From NCBI GenBank assembly GCA_035556075.1, contig DATMFQ010000047.1, positions 1 through 64,000 on the forward strand: a stretch of DNA of 64,000 nucleotides, read 5' to 3'. Both the position numbers and the translations under genes were made by a program. The notes below the pieces were generated by a model. That model worked only from the letters and a program-made list of their open reading frames with translations, was not told the origin of the DNA and searched no databases. Shown here in pieces: positions 1-8,436 of the stretch (positions are counted from its first letter, which is position 1; each line of letters begins with the position of its first letter). The DNA is from 73-13 sp035556075 (lineage in GTDB: Bacteria; Actinomycetota; Actinomycetes; Actinomycetales; Microbacteriaceae).

Positions 1-141
1 TATCTCGACCTCGACTCGGCCACCGCGGAGATCGAGGCAGTGACGGCTGACCAGGTGCAGGCGCTGGCCGCCCGACTCGTCGCCGCGCCCCGCGTCGTCG
101 TCGGCGTCGGCCCGGTCACCGAGGAGGACCTTGCCCGCTGA
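1..141 (+). CDS. M16 family zinc peptidase, C-terminal fragment
   Basis: Only the last 46 codons are present; the gene begins before the window. The tail reads as an amphipathic helix (TAEIEAVTADQVQALAARLV) followed by a short strand and GPV, ending in TGA. That is the usual C-terminus of M16/insulinase-like peptidases (mitochondrial processing peptidase relatives). In Micrococcales such a peptidase normally lies between pnp and dapB, and dapB does follow here, but 3.8 kb later, with accessory genes in between. The catalytic HxxEH motif would be upstream and cannot be seen. Assignment rests on the tail plus synteny. Confidence 0.6.
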   Translation, partial: YLDLDSATAEIEAVTADQVQALAARLVAAPRVVVGVGPVTEEDLAR

Positions 142-275
142 AGCGCTGCCGGGCGAACCTGCCGCGGGTCGCCGTGAGGAATGCCGCGCTCGGCGATCCG
201 CCGGATTCCGACCGAGGCGAGCCGGTGAGGCCCAGCTTAACGCTGTCCGGCTGAGTGGGTCTCCCCGGATTGCCC

Positions 276-290
276 TTCCGTCCAGTGGAA
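276..290. promoter_or_regulatory. TTCC-N7-GGAA palindrome (candidate IclR-type operator) upstream of the OYE gene
   Basis: TTCCG-TCCAG-TGGAA, in the gap before the flavin oxidoreductase. It is one of at least eight exact matches to TTCCR-N5-YGGAA that occur in gaps of the accessory island. The regulator is inferred, not shown. Confidence 0.6.
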
Positions 291-386
291 GGTTGTTGTC
301 ACTCATTCGGGGGCTGATGCCTGGATGGGGGCAACGCGGGCGGACTGCCCAGCGTTACCTCAAGCCAGGAACGAAGGAGTTCTCCC

Positions 387-1493
387 GTGCGTGCTGCCCC
401 CGAGCCGATGGTCTTCCAGCCGTTGCACATCGGGGGTCGCGCTGTCGCCCGGAATCGACTCTGGGTCTCGGCGATGTGCCAGTACTCCGCAGTGGAAGGT
501 GTGCCGCAGCCGTGGCATCTCGTGCATCTCGGCTCGGTCGCCGTGGGCGGCGCGGGACTCGTCATGACCGAAGCGACAGCCGTCGTCCCTGAGGGTCGAC
601 TCACGCACTATGACACCGGCCTCTACACCGCGGCTCAGGCGACCGAGTGGACTCGGATCGTTGACTTCGTGCACGCACATGGTGCGCTCGCCGGCGTGCA
701 GCTCGCACATGCGGGCCGGAAGGCGTCCATTCGGCGGCCCTGGCAGCGACTGCGGGGCAGCCTCCCGGTCGAGGAGGGTGGTTGGCCAACGATCGCACCC
801 TCACCAGTGGCGTTTGGGGAGTACCGGGCGCCCGGCGAGATGGACGTCGACGATATCGCGCGAGTTGTCGAGGAGTTTCGTGCGAGCGCGCGTCGCGCGG
901 TCGATGCCGGCTTCGACGTGATTGAGATCCACGGCGCACACGGCTATTTGCCGCATCAGTTTCTCTCGCCGATCGCGAACCAGCGCGAGGACGGCTACGG
1001 CGGGTCGTTGTCGGCCCGGATCCGGTTCCTCGCAGAGATCGTGACCGCCGTGCGCGGCGTCCTCGACGGCCAGGCACTTATGGTGCGACTCTCGGCGAGC
1101 GACCATCTCCCCGGCGGTTGGGACATCGAGGACACCGTGGTCGCCGTCGAAGAGCTGCGCGAGCGCGGTGCCGACTTCTTCGACATCTCCTCCGGCGGCA
1201 TCGACCTCGGTGCCGAGATTCACACCTTCCCCGGCTATCAGGTGCCATTTGCGGCGGAGGTGCGCCGTCGCACCGGCGCGGCGGTCAGCGCGGTCGGGCT
1301 CATCAACACGGTCGCGGAGGCCGAGCAGGTCCTCCAGGCCGGCGAAGCGGACGCGGCGATGCTTGGTCGCGCATTTCTCCGGAATCCTCGGCTCGTCCTC
1401 GAAGCCGCCCATGAGCTGGGTATCGAGCCGGAGTACTGGCCGCCGCAGTACATGCGCGCCTTCCCGGGCGCCATCCATCTCGCGACGCGCTGA
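387..1493 (+). CDS. NADH:flavin oxidoreductase, Old Yellow Enzyme family (YqjM-like)
   Basis: FMN-dependent ene-reductase type TIM barrel, 368 aa, predicted cytosolic. It has the YqjM-class signature Cys-x-Tyr (MCQYS, Cys31/Tyr33), the substrate-anion-binding His pair in IHGAHGYLPHQFLSP (His182/His185), and the following NQREDGYGGS segment. Family members reduce activated C=C bonds of enones, nitro compounds or cyclic thioethers with NAD(P)H. GTG start chosen because GAAGGAG lies 7 nt upstream. It is the first gene of the accessory island and is preceded by a TTCC-N7-GGAA palindrome, so it probably belongs to the same regulon as the monooxygenases. The natural substrate is unknown. Confidence 0.88.
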   Translation: MRAAPEPMVFQPLHIGGRAVARNRLWVSAMCQYSAVEGVPQPWHLVHLGSVAVGGAGLVMTEATAVVPEGRLTHYDTGLYTAAQATEWTRIVDFVHAHGALAGVQLAHAGRKASIRRPWQRLRGSLPVEEGGWPTIAPSPVAFGEYRAPGEMDVDDIARVVEEFRASARRAVDAGFDVIEIHGAHGYLPHQFLSPIANQREDGYGGSLSARIRFLAEIVTAVRGVLDGQALMVRLSASDHLPGGWDIEDTVVAVEELRERGADFFDISSGGIDLGAEIHTFPGYQVPFAAEVRRRTGAAVSAVGLINTVAEAEQVLQAGEADAAMLGRAFLRNPRLVLEAAHELGIEPEYWPPQYMRAFPGAIHLATR

Positions 1494-1508
1494 GCGGCTC
1501 CAGGAGGC

Positions 1509-1525
1509 GTCCCGCTGGTCGGGAC
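1509..1525 (+). terminator. Small GC-rich stem-loop between OYE and solute-binding protein genes
   Basis: GTCCCG-CTGGT-CGGGAC, a perfect 6-bp stem with a 5-nt loop and no T-run. It could be a weak terminator or processing site that separates expression of the two genes. Confidence 0.3.
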
Positions 1526-1605
1526 TGCTGGTCCTGTACGCCCGCCATCACCACGCGACCGAGCCGCAACCGAACCACCCCCACCCCCAACGATAAGGAG
1601 ACACC

Positions 1606-3201
1606 ATGCGGAGAACCCTCGCCGGCCTCGCGGCCGTCGCAGCCGCCGCCCTCGTCCTCACGGGATGCGCCTCCGGCGCGCCCGAACCAGACGCGGGCGG
1701 TACCGCCCCCGCGGGCGAACGCGTCTACGTCGAGGCGATCTCGGCCGACCCGGTCAACGGGCTCGTCTCGCAGTTCGCGGGTGGCCCCCAGCCGCTTCGC
1801 TTCAGCTTCGCGGTCTCGGGCCGTCTGGTCGCGATTAACGAGCAGCTCGAGATCATCCCCGAGCTCGCGGAGTCCTGGGAGATCGACGAGGACGCGATGA
1901 CGATCACGTTCCACCTGCGCGAGGGGGTCCGCTGGCACGACGGCGAGCCGTTCACCGCGGAGGACGTGCGATTCAACTTCGAGGAGATCATGCCGCTCCA
2001 CACCTTCGGCGGACCGCTCGTCGCCTCGATCGACTCGTATGAGATCCCGGACGAGCACACGCTGGTGATCCACCTGCGCGACGTCTACGGGCCGTTCCTC
2101 GAGGCGCTCACCCAGCAGTCGCTCGTGCCGAAGCACGTCTACGAGGGCACGGACTACATCACGAACCCCGCGAACTTCGCGCCGATCGGGACGGGTCCGC
2201 TCAAGTTCGACTCCTACGTGTCGGGGCAGCACGTCGTGCTCGTGAAAAACGAGGACTGGTGGGGCGGCGACATCGAGGTCGATCGGGTCGTCTACCCGGT
2301 CATGAGCGACGCGAGCACCCGGGCGCTCGCGCTCTTCGCCGGTGAGGTCGACAACACGGTGCTCGACCCGTCCGCGCAGGCACAGGTCGCCACGACGCCG
2401 GGCGTCGAGCAGTTGACGGGCGGGTTCTTCACCCAGCCGATCATTCTCTCCTTCAACTCACTCAACCCGATCTTCGAGGACGCCGAGGTCCGGCGGCTCG
2501 TCTACTCGGCGCTTGACACCACGGAGATCAACGAGCTGGCGCTCGGTGGACTCGGGCAGCCCGCCGACGCGTTCTTCCCCGACTCGGTCGGCTGGGCGAA
2601 GCACCCGGACATCGCCTTCGACTTCGAGCGAGACCTGGAGGCGATCGGCGCCGGGCTCGATGCGGCCGGCTTCCCGGTGCAGAGCGACGGCTGGCGCTTC
2701 ACGATCGACGTGCACTTCATCTCGGCGCTCACCGATCTCGCGGCTGTCGCCGAGGTCATGAAGTCGCAGCTCGCGGAGGTCGGCATCAACGTCGAGCTCG
2801 CCGGGAACGTCGACCCGGTCTACGTGGAGAAGGTCCACGCGACGAGTGACTTCGGCATCGCACTCGTCCGGCACACCGTCTCCGCCGACCCGAGCATCGG
2901 CATCGCGCGGTGGTTCACCTGCAACCCCGACCGGATCCCGCACGCGAGCTCGTCCGGCGTCTGCGATGCCGAGCTCGATGCCGCCGCCGCTGCCGCGCTG
3001 ACGACCTTCGACCGTGACGAGCGGGCGGGGTACTTCCACATCATGCAGGAGCGACTGCTGGAGTCGATGCACTACGTGCCGGTCTCCTTCACCTGGGCCT
3101 CGTTCAACACGGTGAACACCGGCCGTTGGGACGGGCTGACGTCGACGGACGGGAATACGAACGACGTGCCCTGGTCGACGATGCGCTGGATCGGCGACTG
3201 A
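1606..3201 (+). CDS. ABC transporter substrate-binding lipoprotein, family 5 (oligopeptide/nickel type), orphan copy
   Basis: 531 aa. A lipoprotein signal peptide ends in lipobox LTGC (Cys21), then a family-5 solute-binding fold: the EDVRFNFEEIMP stretch, WHDGEPFTAEDV and GTGPLKFDSY are typical. It would sit on the outer face of the membrane and deliver solute to an oligopeptide/dipeptide/nickel-type permease. AAGGAGA precedes the ATG. No permease or ATPase genes adjoin it. It is clearly paralogous to the solute-binding protein at 14753-16363 (shared EAISADP...QFAGGP.PLRF.FAV), so the two may share the one complete importer in the island. Ligand unknown; in this family ligands include peptides, opines, nickel chelates and sugars. 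Confidence 0.88.
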   Translation: MRRTLAGLAAVAAAALVLTGCASGAPEPDAGGTAPAGERVYVEAISADPVNGLVSQFAGGPQPLRFSFAVSGRLVAINEQLEIIPELAESWEIDEDAMTITFHLREGVRWHDGEPFTAEDVRFNFEEIMPLHTFGGPLVASIDSYEIPDEHTLVIHLRDVYGPFLEALTQQSLVPKHVYEGTDYITNPANFAPIGTGPLKFDSYVSGQHVVLVKNEDWWGGDIEVDRVVYPVMSDASTRALALFAGEVDNTVLDPSAQAQVATTPGVEQLTGGFFTQPIILSFNSLNPIFEDAEVRRLVYSALDTTEINELALGGLGQPADAFFPDSVGWAKHPDIAFDFERDLEAIGAGLDAAGFPVQSDGWRFTIDVHFISALTDLAAVAEVMKSQLAEVGINVELAGNVDPVYVEKVHATSDFGIALVRHTVSADPSIGIARWFTCNPDRIPHASSSGVCDAELDAAAAAALTTFDRDERAGYFHIMQERLLESMHYVPVSFTWASFNTVNTGRWDGLTSTDGNTNDVPWSTMRWIGD

Positions 3202-3205
3202 CCCC

Positions 3206-3239
3206 GTTGTGGGCCCGGCGACCGCGTCGGGCCCACAAC
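3206..3239 (+). terminator. Strong hairpin terminator after the orphan solute-binding protein gene
   Basis: Perfect 12-bp stem GTTGTGGGCCCG / CGGGCCCACAAC around a 10-nt loop, beginning 5 nt after the stop codon. No T-run, which is common for high-GC actinobacterial terminators. Confidence 0.75.
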
Positions 3240-3270
3240 CATCACCTCACCACGACGAATGCGAAGGACC

Positions 3271-3855
3271 ATGATCGAAGAACAGCGACTGCAGCACTTC
3301 CTCGACAAGCAGGAGATTCTCGAGTGCCTGACGCGGTACACCCGAGGGATCGACCGGCACGACGACGCGCTGCTTGAATCCGCGTTCCACCCCGACGCCT
3401 GGGTGTGCTACGCCCGACCACGGCCGATCTCGGAGTTCTTGCCGACGATCTCCCCGCACCACCAGCGCCAGTTCCGGGCGCAGCAACACGTCCTGACGAA
3501 TCACACGGTCGAGATCGACGGTGATATCGCGCATTCGGAGGTGTACGTCCGTTTTCATCTGCACCGGCGGGACGAGGACGTCATCGAGATTGGTGGCGGG
3601 CGATACCTCGACCGGTTCGAGCGTCGGGACGGTCAGTGGCGCATCGCGGACCGGGTGATCGTGCTCGACTGGGCCGGGCGTCTCCCGCAAGACCATGACC
3701 CGACCGGGAAGCTGGTCGGCTATCGCGCCGGGCTGCGCAGCGAGAACGACCTCTCGTATCGTCGGCCGCTCGACGCACGCGCCGATGACTTCCCGTCCTG
3801 GGATCACCCCGACCGTGCGGACGTCGCCATCGATGTCACAGTGCGAAGTCAGTGA
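3271..3855 (+). CDS. SnoaL-like / NTF2-superfamily protein
   Basis: 194 aa, single-domain cone-shaped alpha+beta barrel of the SnoaL-like type. The N-terminal helix and turn (QEILECLTRYTRGIDRHD, then LLESAFHPDA) are characteristic. Relatives include polyketide cyclases, LinA-type dehydrochlorinases, limonene epoxide hydrolase-like enzymes and small subunits of ring-hydroxylating dioxygenases; an isomerase/hydrolase/dehydratase step in the island pathway is plausible but not shown. Two in-frame ATGs exist (3259 and 3271). The second is preferred because AAGGA precedes it and the protein then begins like its relatives, but the spacing is very short, so the start is uncertain. Confidence 0.72.
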   Translation: MIEEQRLQHFLDKQEILECLTRYTRGIDRHDDALLESAFHPDAWVCYARPRPISEFLPTISPHHQRQFRAQQHVLTNHTVEIDGDIAHSEVYVRFHLHRRDEDVIEIGGGRYLDRFERRDGQWRIADRVIVLDWAGRLPQDHDPTGKLVGYRAGLRSENDLSYRRPLDARADDFPSWDHPDRADVAIDVTVRSQ

Positions 3856-3896
3856 GGATGCACCACTGCGGTACAGATCCGAGCGGAGTGGCGGCA

Positions 3897-3909
3897 TAGG
3901 CTGGTCGGC
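3897..3909 (+). promoter_or_regulatory. Leaderless-type promoter of dapB
   Basis: TAGGCT at 3897-3902 as -10 element, then 7 nt to the ATG; no Shine-Dalgarno. Same layout as many core genes in the window. Confidence 0.5.
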
Positions 3910-4662
3910 ATGAGTTTCAGCGTCGCAATCGTCGGTGCGACGGGCCGCCTTGGGGCGGTCGTCGCGGAGGTCGTCGAGGCGATGCCGGAGGCCGAGCTCG
4001 TCGCCTCGCTCAGCAGCAAGGATCCGCTCGAGCGCGCATTCGTCGCCGATGTCGTCGTCGATGTCACGACACCCGCGGTGTCATCGGAGATCGTCCTGGC
4101 CGCGATCGCGGCGGGGCGTCGCGTCCTCGTCGGCACGTCGGGCTGGTGCGAGGAACGGATCGCGCGGTTGCGTACCGCAGTGCGGGAGCGGCCGGGCAGC
4201 GGTGCTGTCGTGATCCCGAACTTCTCCCTCGGCTCAGTGCTCGGCACGGCATTCAGCGCCATCGCTGCGCGGTACTTCGACTCAGCGGAGATCGTTGAGG
4301 CGCACCACGCCGGCAAGGTCGACTCGCCCTCGGGGACCGCGGTGCGCACAGCCGAGCTCATGGCCGCGCAGCGCGGCGAGCGAGGACCCTTCGCGGCACC
4401 CCACGTCGACCAGCGCGCGAGGGGGCAGGAGGCTGGCAGCGTGCCGATCCACTCGCTGCGGCTCGCGGGCGTCGTCGCTCGTCAGGACGTGATCTTCGGT
4501 GGCGTGGGGGAGACCCTGACGATCACGCACGACACGGTCTCGAGCTCGGCATACCAGTCCGGTATCCGGACGGCGCTGCTGGCTGCAGCCGACGCTCGCG
4601 ACGAGGTCGTCGTCGGGCTTGGTGCGGTCCTCGGCATCGACGAATCGCTCGGACTGGCCTGA
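3910..4662 (+). CDS. dapB: 4-hydroxy-tetrahydrodipicolinate reductase
   Basis: Reduces HTPA, the product of DapA, to tetrahydrodipicolinate with NAD(P)H; an essential step in lysine and diaminopimelate synthesis. 250 aa, usual family length. N-terminal Rossmann motif VGATGRLG (residues 8-15). The C-terminal domain carries the diagnostic EAHHAGKVDSPSGTA with the catalytic His pair, Lys and the SGT anion-binding turn. ATG start placed 7 nt after a TAGGCT -10 box, suggesting leaderless translation. In related genomes dapB is close to thyX and dapA; here they lie 21 and 26 kb away, beyond accessory genes. Confidence 0.95.
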   Translation: MSFSVAIVGATGRLGAVVAEVVEAMPEAELVASLSSKDPLERAFVADVVVDVTTPAVSSEIVLAAIAAGRRVLVGTSGWCEERIARLRTAVRERPGSGAVVIPNFSLGSVLGTAFSAIAARYFDSAEIVEAHHAGKVDSPSGTAVRTAELMAAQRGERGPFAAPHVDQRARGQEAGSVPIHSLRLAGVVARQDVIFGGVGETLTITHDTVSSSAYQSGIRTALLAAADARDEVVVGLGAVLGIDESLGLA

Positions 4663-4706
4663 ATGCGGGGGACAGCCCGCCGCGCCGCGCGCCCGCGGCG
4701 GCACGC

Positions 4707-5174
4707 ATGAGCACTCGCTGGTCGCTCGTCGGCGTCATCATCATGGCGGCGCTCACGGCGCTGTGGGTCGGTTTCACCGCGTGGTATGCGGTGATCCTGC
4801 TCCTCGACGCCCAGCCGCTCGCGAAGGCGATCGGCGCCGCGCTGCTCATCCTGCCGCTCATCGCGGTGTGGTGGCTGATCGTCGAGACCCGGTTCGTCCT
4901 CGGCGGGCAGCGGCTGCTCCGTAGCCTCGAGGCGGAGGGGGGCCTCCCAGTCGATGACCTCCGGCGGCTGCCGAGCGGTCGGATCGACCCCGCGGCGGGC
5001 GAGGCCGACTTCCCGCGGTGGCAGGCCGAGGCCGAGGCGGCGCCAGAGGACTGGCGGGTGTGGGTGCGACTGTCGCTCGCGTACGACGCGGCGGGGGATC
5101 GACCCCGCGCTCGCGGTGCGATGCGCCGGGCGATCGCGATCGCGATCGAGCGCGGCGCGGCGCCCGTCGACTGA
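4707..5174 (+). CDS. Small two-helix membrane protein, conserved next to dapB
   Basis: 155 aa. Two hydrophobic helices near the N-terminus (about residues 7-30 and 39-60) are followed by a cytosolic part with a charged segment and a helix pair around WRVWVRLSLAYDAAGDRPRARGAMRR that resembles one TPR-like hairpin. Such a membrane/TPR protein is often found between dapB and thyX in Micrococcales. No enzymatic motif is visible and function is unknown. The ATG follows dapB by 44 nt without a clear terminator, so it probably shares the dapB transcript. Confidence 0.75.
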   Translation: MSTRWSLVGVIIMAALTALWVGFTAWYAVILLLDAQPLAKAIGAALLILPLIAVWWLIVETRFVLGGQRLLRSLEAEGGLPVDDLRRLPSGRIDPAAGEADFPRWQAEAEAAPEDWRVWVRLSLAYDAAGDRPRARGAMRRAIAIAIERGAAPVD

Positions 5175-5199
5175 TTCGTCGCTCATCCGACCCGGATCG

Positions 5200-5218
5200 T
5201 ATAATCTGTTACTAATTC
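5200..5218 (+). promoter_or_regulatory. Promoter and candidate MarR operator of the first monooxygenase-marR operon
   Basis: Perfect TATAAT at 5200-5205 is directly followed by CTGTTACTAATTC at 5206-5218. A near-identical 13-mer (CTGTTATTATTTC, 11 of 13 matching) sits in the promoter of the second monooxygenase at 8440-8452 on the minus strand. Its position over the predicted transcription start suits repression. Confidence 0.5.
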
Positions 5219-5257
5219 GGGACTCGGGATCTACACGCCCGACGAGGGGAGTGCACG

Positions 5258-6562
5258 ATGACGAATGCAAGGACGCGGCAGATGGCGCTGACGCTGTTCA
5301 TGCTGCCGTTCGGCTACCAGACCGGAGTGTGGCGCCACCCGGACAGCCGGCCCGAGGAGGTCGGCCAGCTCACGCTCGTGCGCGAGATGGCCCAGGCAGC
5401 CGAGCGGGCCAAGCTGCACGCCGCATTCTTTGCCGACAGCCTCGACGTGAGCGCCCTGCGACTTGGTGGGAACCGGGCTTCCGGACGCTACGAGCCGATC
5501 GTGACGATGGCAGCGCTCATCGGTAGCACCGAGCGGCTCGGCCTCATCGGCACGGCTTCAACGACGTTCTCCCACCCCTACAACGTGGCGCGTCAGTTTG
5601 CAGAGCTCGACATCCTCAGTGAGGGCCGGGCGGGCTGGAACATCGTCACCTCGGTCGCGGGCCAGGAGAATTTCGGCATGACGTTGCCTGACCCGCAGGC
5701 CAGGTATGACCGGGCAACCGAGTTCGTCGATGTCGTCCGCAAACTCTGGTCGAGTTGGGCGCCCGACGCGATCGTCGTCGACCGGGAGCGGGCCATGTGG
5801 GCCGACTCGGACCGAATCCACGACATCGAGCATGTCGGGCGCCACTTCGAGGTGCGCGGCGCGCTCACCCTCCCGCGTCCGCCGCAGGGCCACCCCGTGC
5901 TCGTCCAAGCGGGGCAGTCCGAGGCCGGCGTCCGCCTCGGGAGCGCGGTCGCCGACCTCATCTACACGGCCCAGCCCGACCGGGACCGCTCGATCGAGTT
6001 CTACGCCGACCTCAAGGCCCGCGTCTGCGCGGCGGGGCGCGACCCCGAGCGTGTGCGCGTCATGCCGGGGCTCATGGCGATCGTCGGCGAGACCCAGGCC
6101 GAGGCGGAGGAGATCTCCGCCGACTATGGCAGTTGGATCGACCCCGTCACGGGCCGGGCGCAGGTCGAGGCCGCGCTCGAGCTCGACACGAGCGATCTCG
6201 AGCTCGACGATCTGCTGCCCCTCGAACGCATCCCCGATCCTGAGCGCGCGACAACGCCTTGGCAGCGCACGATGGCCCGCTACGCGCCGGGACGCACGCT
6301 CCGGGAGGTCATGGTCACGCTGTCGAGGTCGGGCGGGCACCAGTGGATCGTCGGGACGCCGTCGTCGATCGCCGACGTCATGATCGACTGGTTTGAGTCA
6401 CGCGCCTGCGACGGCTTCAATCTCAATCCGCCGCAGGTGCCCGTCGGCATGCAGCGGATCTTCGACCTGCTCGTACCGGAGTTGCAGGAGCGCGGGTACT
6501 TCCAGCACGACTATCGTGGGGACACCCTTCGGGAGCGCATGGGCCTCGAAGTCGTGGAGTGA
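5258..6562 (+). CDS. LLM-class flavin-dependent monooxygenase, NtaA/SnaA/DszA family (copy 1)
   Basis: 434 aa, bacterial luciferase-like TIM barrel of the two-component FMNH2-dependent monooxygenase group (nitrilotriacetate, pristinamycin IIA and dibenzothiophene-sulfone monooxygenases). Marker stretches: FFADSLD, TASTTFSHPYNVARQFAELD, GRAGWNIVTS, PPQGHPVLVQAGQSEAG and the C-terminal DGFNLNPP / LLVPELQERGYF. It needs reduced FMN from a separate reductase; two candidates are encoded at 22186-23279. GAGGGGA precedes the ATG. It forms an operon with the marR gene 10 nt downstream. Closest paralogue in the window is the copy at 10695-12029. Substrate unknown. Confidence 0.9.
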   Translation: MTNARTRQMALTLFMLPFGYQTGVWRHPDSRPEEVGQLTLVREMAQAAERAKLHAAFFADSLDVSALRLGGNRASGRYEPIVTMAALIGSTERLGLIGTASTTFSHPYNVARQFAELDILSEGRAGWNIVTSVAGQENFGMTLPDPQARYDRATEFVDVVRKLWSSWAPDAIVVDRERAMWADSDRIHDIEHVGRHFEVRGALTLPRPPQGHPVLVQAGQSEAGVRLGSAVADLIYTAQPDRDRSIEFYADLKARVCAAGRDPERVRVMPGLMAIVGETQAEAEEISADYGSWIDPVTGRAQVEAALELDTSDLELDDLLPLERIPDPERATTPWQRTMARYAPGRTLREVMVTLSRSGGHQWIVGTPSSIADVMIDWFESRACDGFNLNPPQVPVGMQRIFDLLVPELQERGYFQHDYRGDTLRERMGLEVVE

Positions 6563-6572
6563 GGGGCGGCGC

Positions 6573-7079
6573 GTGGCAGCGAGGGACCCCGCTGGGCAGT
6601 CGAACCGGAGTAGCGAGCGACCGGCGCTCGCCTCGGGCGTCACCGAGTCGCTCATCAAGCTGAGCCACCTGCTCAGCCGACCGTTCAGTCGGCTCGCGGT
6701 CGAGGCGCAGGTGATCAGCCTCGCCGAGTGGCGGGTACTCGTGCGCATCGAGCGCACGCCGGGCATCACCGCACAGGAGATCGCCCGGCGCACCGGCATC
6801 TCGCCGATGAACGTGAGCCGCGCCCTGTCGGCGCTCCGCAGTGACGGTCGCGTCGCTATGGACCGGGACCCCGCGGACTCGCGTCGGAACCTGCTGCAGC
6901 TGACCGCGGCGGGCCGGAGCTTATTCGACGAGCTCTACCCGTCCGCGGCGGCGCGCAGTCTGCGGCTCGTCGAGTCGCTCTCGCTCGCGGAGCTGCGCGA
7001 GCTCGATGGGATGCTGCGCCGCATCGGCGACCACGTCGACCGGATCGACGCCGCGGAGGACCCGCTGCCACACGATTGA
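6573..7079 (+). CDS. MarR family transcriptional regulator
   Basis: 168 aa. Winged helix-turn-helix: EWRVLVRIERTPGITAQEIARRTGISP (recognition helix region), then wing VAMDRDPADSRRNLLQLTAAGR, matching the MarR pattern DPxDxRxxxLxLTxxG. Dimerisation helices lie at both ends. GTG start chosen 10 nt after the monooxygenase stop with GAGGGG in front. MarR proteins usually repress their own operon and respond to small aromatic or phenolic ligands. The shared CTGTTAYTAWTTC element before the first and second monooxygenase genes is the likely target. Confidence 0.88.
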   Translation: MAARDPAGQSNRSSERPALASGVTESLIKLSHLLSRPFSRLAVEAQVISLAEWRVLVRIERTPGITAQEIARRTGISPMNVSRALSALRSDGRVAMDRDPADSRRNLLQLTAAGRSLFDELYPSAAARSLRLVESLSLAELRELDGMLRRIGDHVDRIDAAEDPLPHD

Positions 7080-7098
7080 GCCGCGCGGCAGCGGCTCA
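7077..7098. terminator. Bidirectional hairpin built from the two convergent stop codons
   Basis: TGAGCCGC-GCGGCA-GCGGCTCA, a perfect 8-bp stem. Its left end is the marR stop codon and its right end is the stop codon of the minus-strand monooxygenase, so it can serve both transcripts. Confidence 0.55.
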
Positions 7099-8436
7099 GG
7101 CGCTCGGCCGCGGCAGGCCGAGGTGCTCGCGCAGTGTTGTGCCCGTGTACTCCTCGCGGAAATAGCCGCGACGTCGCAGCTCCGGGACGAGCAGGTCGAA
7201 GATCCGGTGGAAGCCGCCGGGGGCGTAGGGCGGGTTGAGGCTGAAACCGTCGCACGCCCCGCTGTCGTACCAGTCGATCATGATGTCGGCGATCTTGTCC
7301 GGCGTGCCGACGATCCACTGGTGGCCGCCCGCGCGGATGACGTCGACGATGAGGTCGCGCAGCGTGAAGCCACGCTCGGTCGATTTGAGCCGGAGGCCGT
7401 CGTAGCGGCTGCCCTTGGAGCCGTCGGTCACCCAGCGTGCCTCCGGGATCGAGGCGTCGAGATCGACGTCGTCGAGCCCGGTGGCGGGCAGGTAGAGCAT
7501 CTGGGCAAGGTGCCGGCGTCCGCGGTCCATGTCGACGTACCCGATGAGCTCCTCGGCGAGCGTGTCCGCCTCCCCCTGGGTCTCGGCGACGATGGGGAGG
7601 ATGCCTGGCACGATCTTGACATGGTCCGGGTTGCGCCCGGCGGCGGCGATCGCCTCGCGATAGGCGCGACGGTACTCGATGGCGCGCTCCTTGACCGGCA
7701 GGATCGTGTAGACGAGGTCGGCGACGTGCGCCCCGAAATCAAGGCCGGACTCGGAGGAGCCCGCCTGTGCGAGCACGGGCCAGCCCTGCACCGGGCGGCG
7801 CATGTTGAGCGGGCCGGCGACCTTGAAGAATTCGCCGTGGTGATTGATCGGGTGGATCTCGTCGAGGTCCATCCAGTCGCCGCGCTCGCGGTCGGCGATG
7901 ACGGCGGCGTCGGACCAGCTGTCCCAGAGCTTCGTGACGACGTCGACGTATTCGGCGGCACGCCGGTAGCGGGTTGGCCGGTCCCAGTGCTCGTCTCGGC
8001 CGAAGTTCTCCTGACCGCCTCCGGAGGTGACGATGTTCCACCCGGCGCGTCCCTTGCTCAGGGTGTCGATGCCCGCGAGCTGCCGCGCGACGTTGTATGG
8101 CTCGCTGAACGACGTCGAGATGGTCCCGATGAGGCCGATGCGCTCGGTGCACGCCGCGAGGGCGCCCATGGTCGAGACGGGTTCCCAGAAGCCACTGAAC
8201 TTCACATCCCCCTCCTGGAGGAACGCGGTCGCGACCATGTCGCCGAAGAAGACGGCGTCGAGCTTTGCCGCCTCGGCGGCACGAGCGAGGTCGGTGACGA
8301 ACTCGAGGTGACCGAACTCCTCGGCACGACTGCCGGGTCGGCGCCAGCTGTCCTTGTGGTACCCGGCGAGGTGCATGAAGACGGTGAGCACCATGTGGCG
8401 CGGCTCGCGCGGGGTGGGGGAGGGCTGCTCGGTCAC
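7096..8436 (-). CDS. LLM-class flavin-dependent monooxygenase, NtaA/SnaA/DszA family (copy 2)
   Basis: 446 aa with the same family landmarks: VFFGDMVAT, STSFSEPYNVARQLAGIDTL, GRAGWNIVTSGGGQENFG, GWPVLAQAGSSESGLDFG and the C-terminal SLNPPYAPGGFHRIFDLLVPEL. The active-site loops differ from copies 1 and 3 (MHLAGYHKDSW, ETQGEADTLAEEL), suggesting another substrate or position of attack. The GTG start at 8436 has no Shine-Dalgarno, but a TATTAT box lies exactly 6 nt upstream, so the mRNA is probably leaderless. The promoter also contains the perfect palindrome ATAACA-GG-TGTTAT, a typical MarR-size operator. Confidence 0.88.
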   Translation of the reverse strand: MTEQPSPTPREPRHMVLTVFMHLAGYHKDSWRRPGSRAEEFGHLEFVTDLARAAEAAKLDAVFFGDMVATAFLQEGDVKFSGFWEPVSTMGALAACTERIGLIGTISTSFSEPYNVARQLAGIDTLSKGRAGWNIVTSGGGQENFGRDEHWDRPTRYRRAAEYVDVVTKLWDSWSDAAVIADRERGDWMDLDEIHPINHHGEFFKVAGPLNMRRPVQGWPVLAQAGSSESGLDFGAHVADLVYTILPVKERAIEYRRAYREAIAAAGRNPDHVKIVPGILPIVAETQGEADTLAEELIGYVDMDRGRRHLAQMLYLPATGLDDVDLDASIPEARWVTDGSKGSRYDGLRLKSTERGFTLRDLIVDVIRAGGHQWIVGTPDKIADIMIDWYDSGACDGFSLNPPYAPGGFHRIFDLLVPELRRRGYFREEYTGTTLREHLGLPRPSA

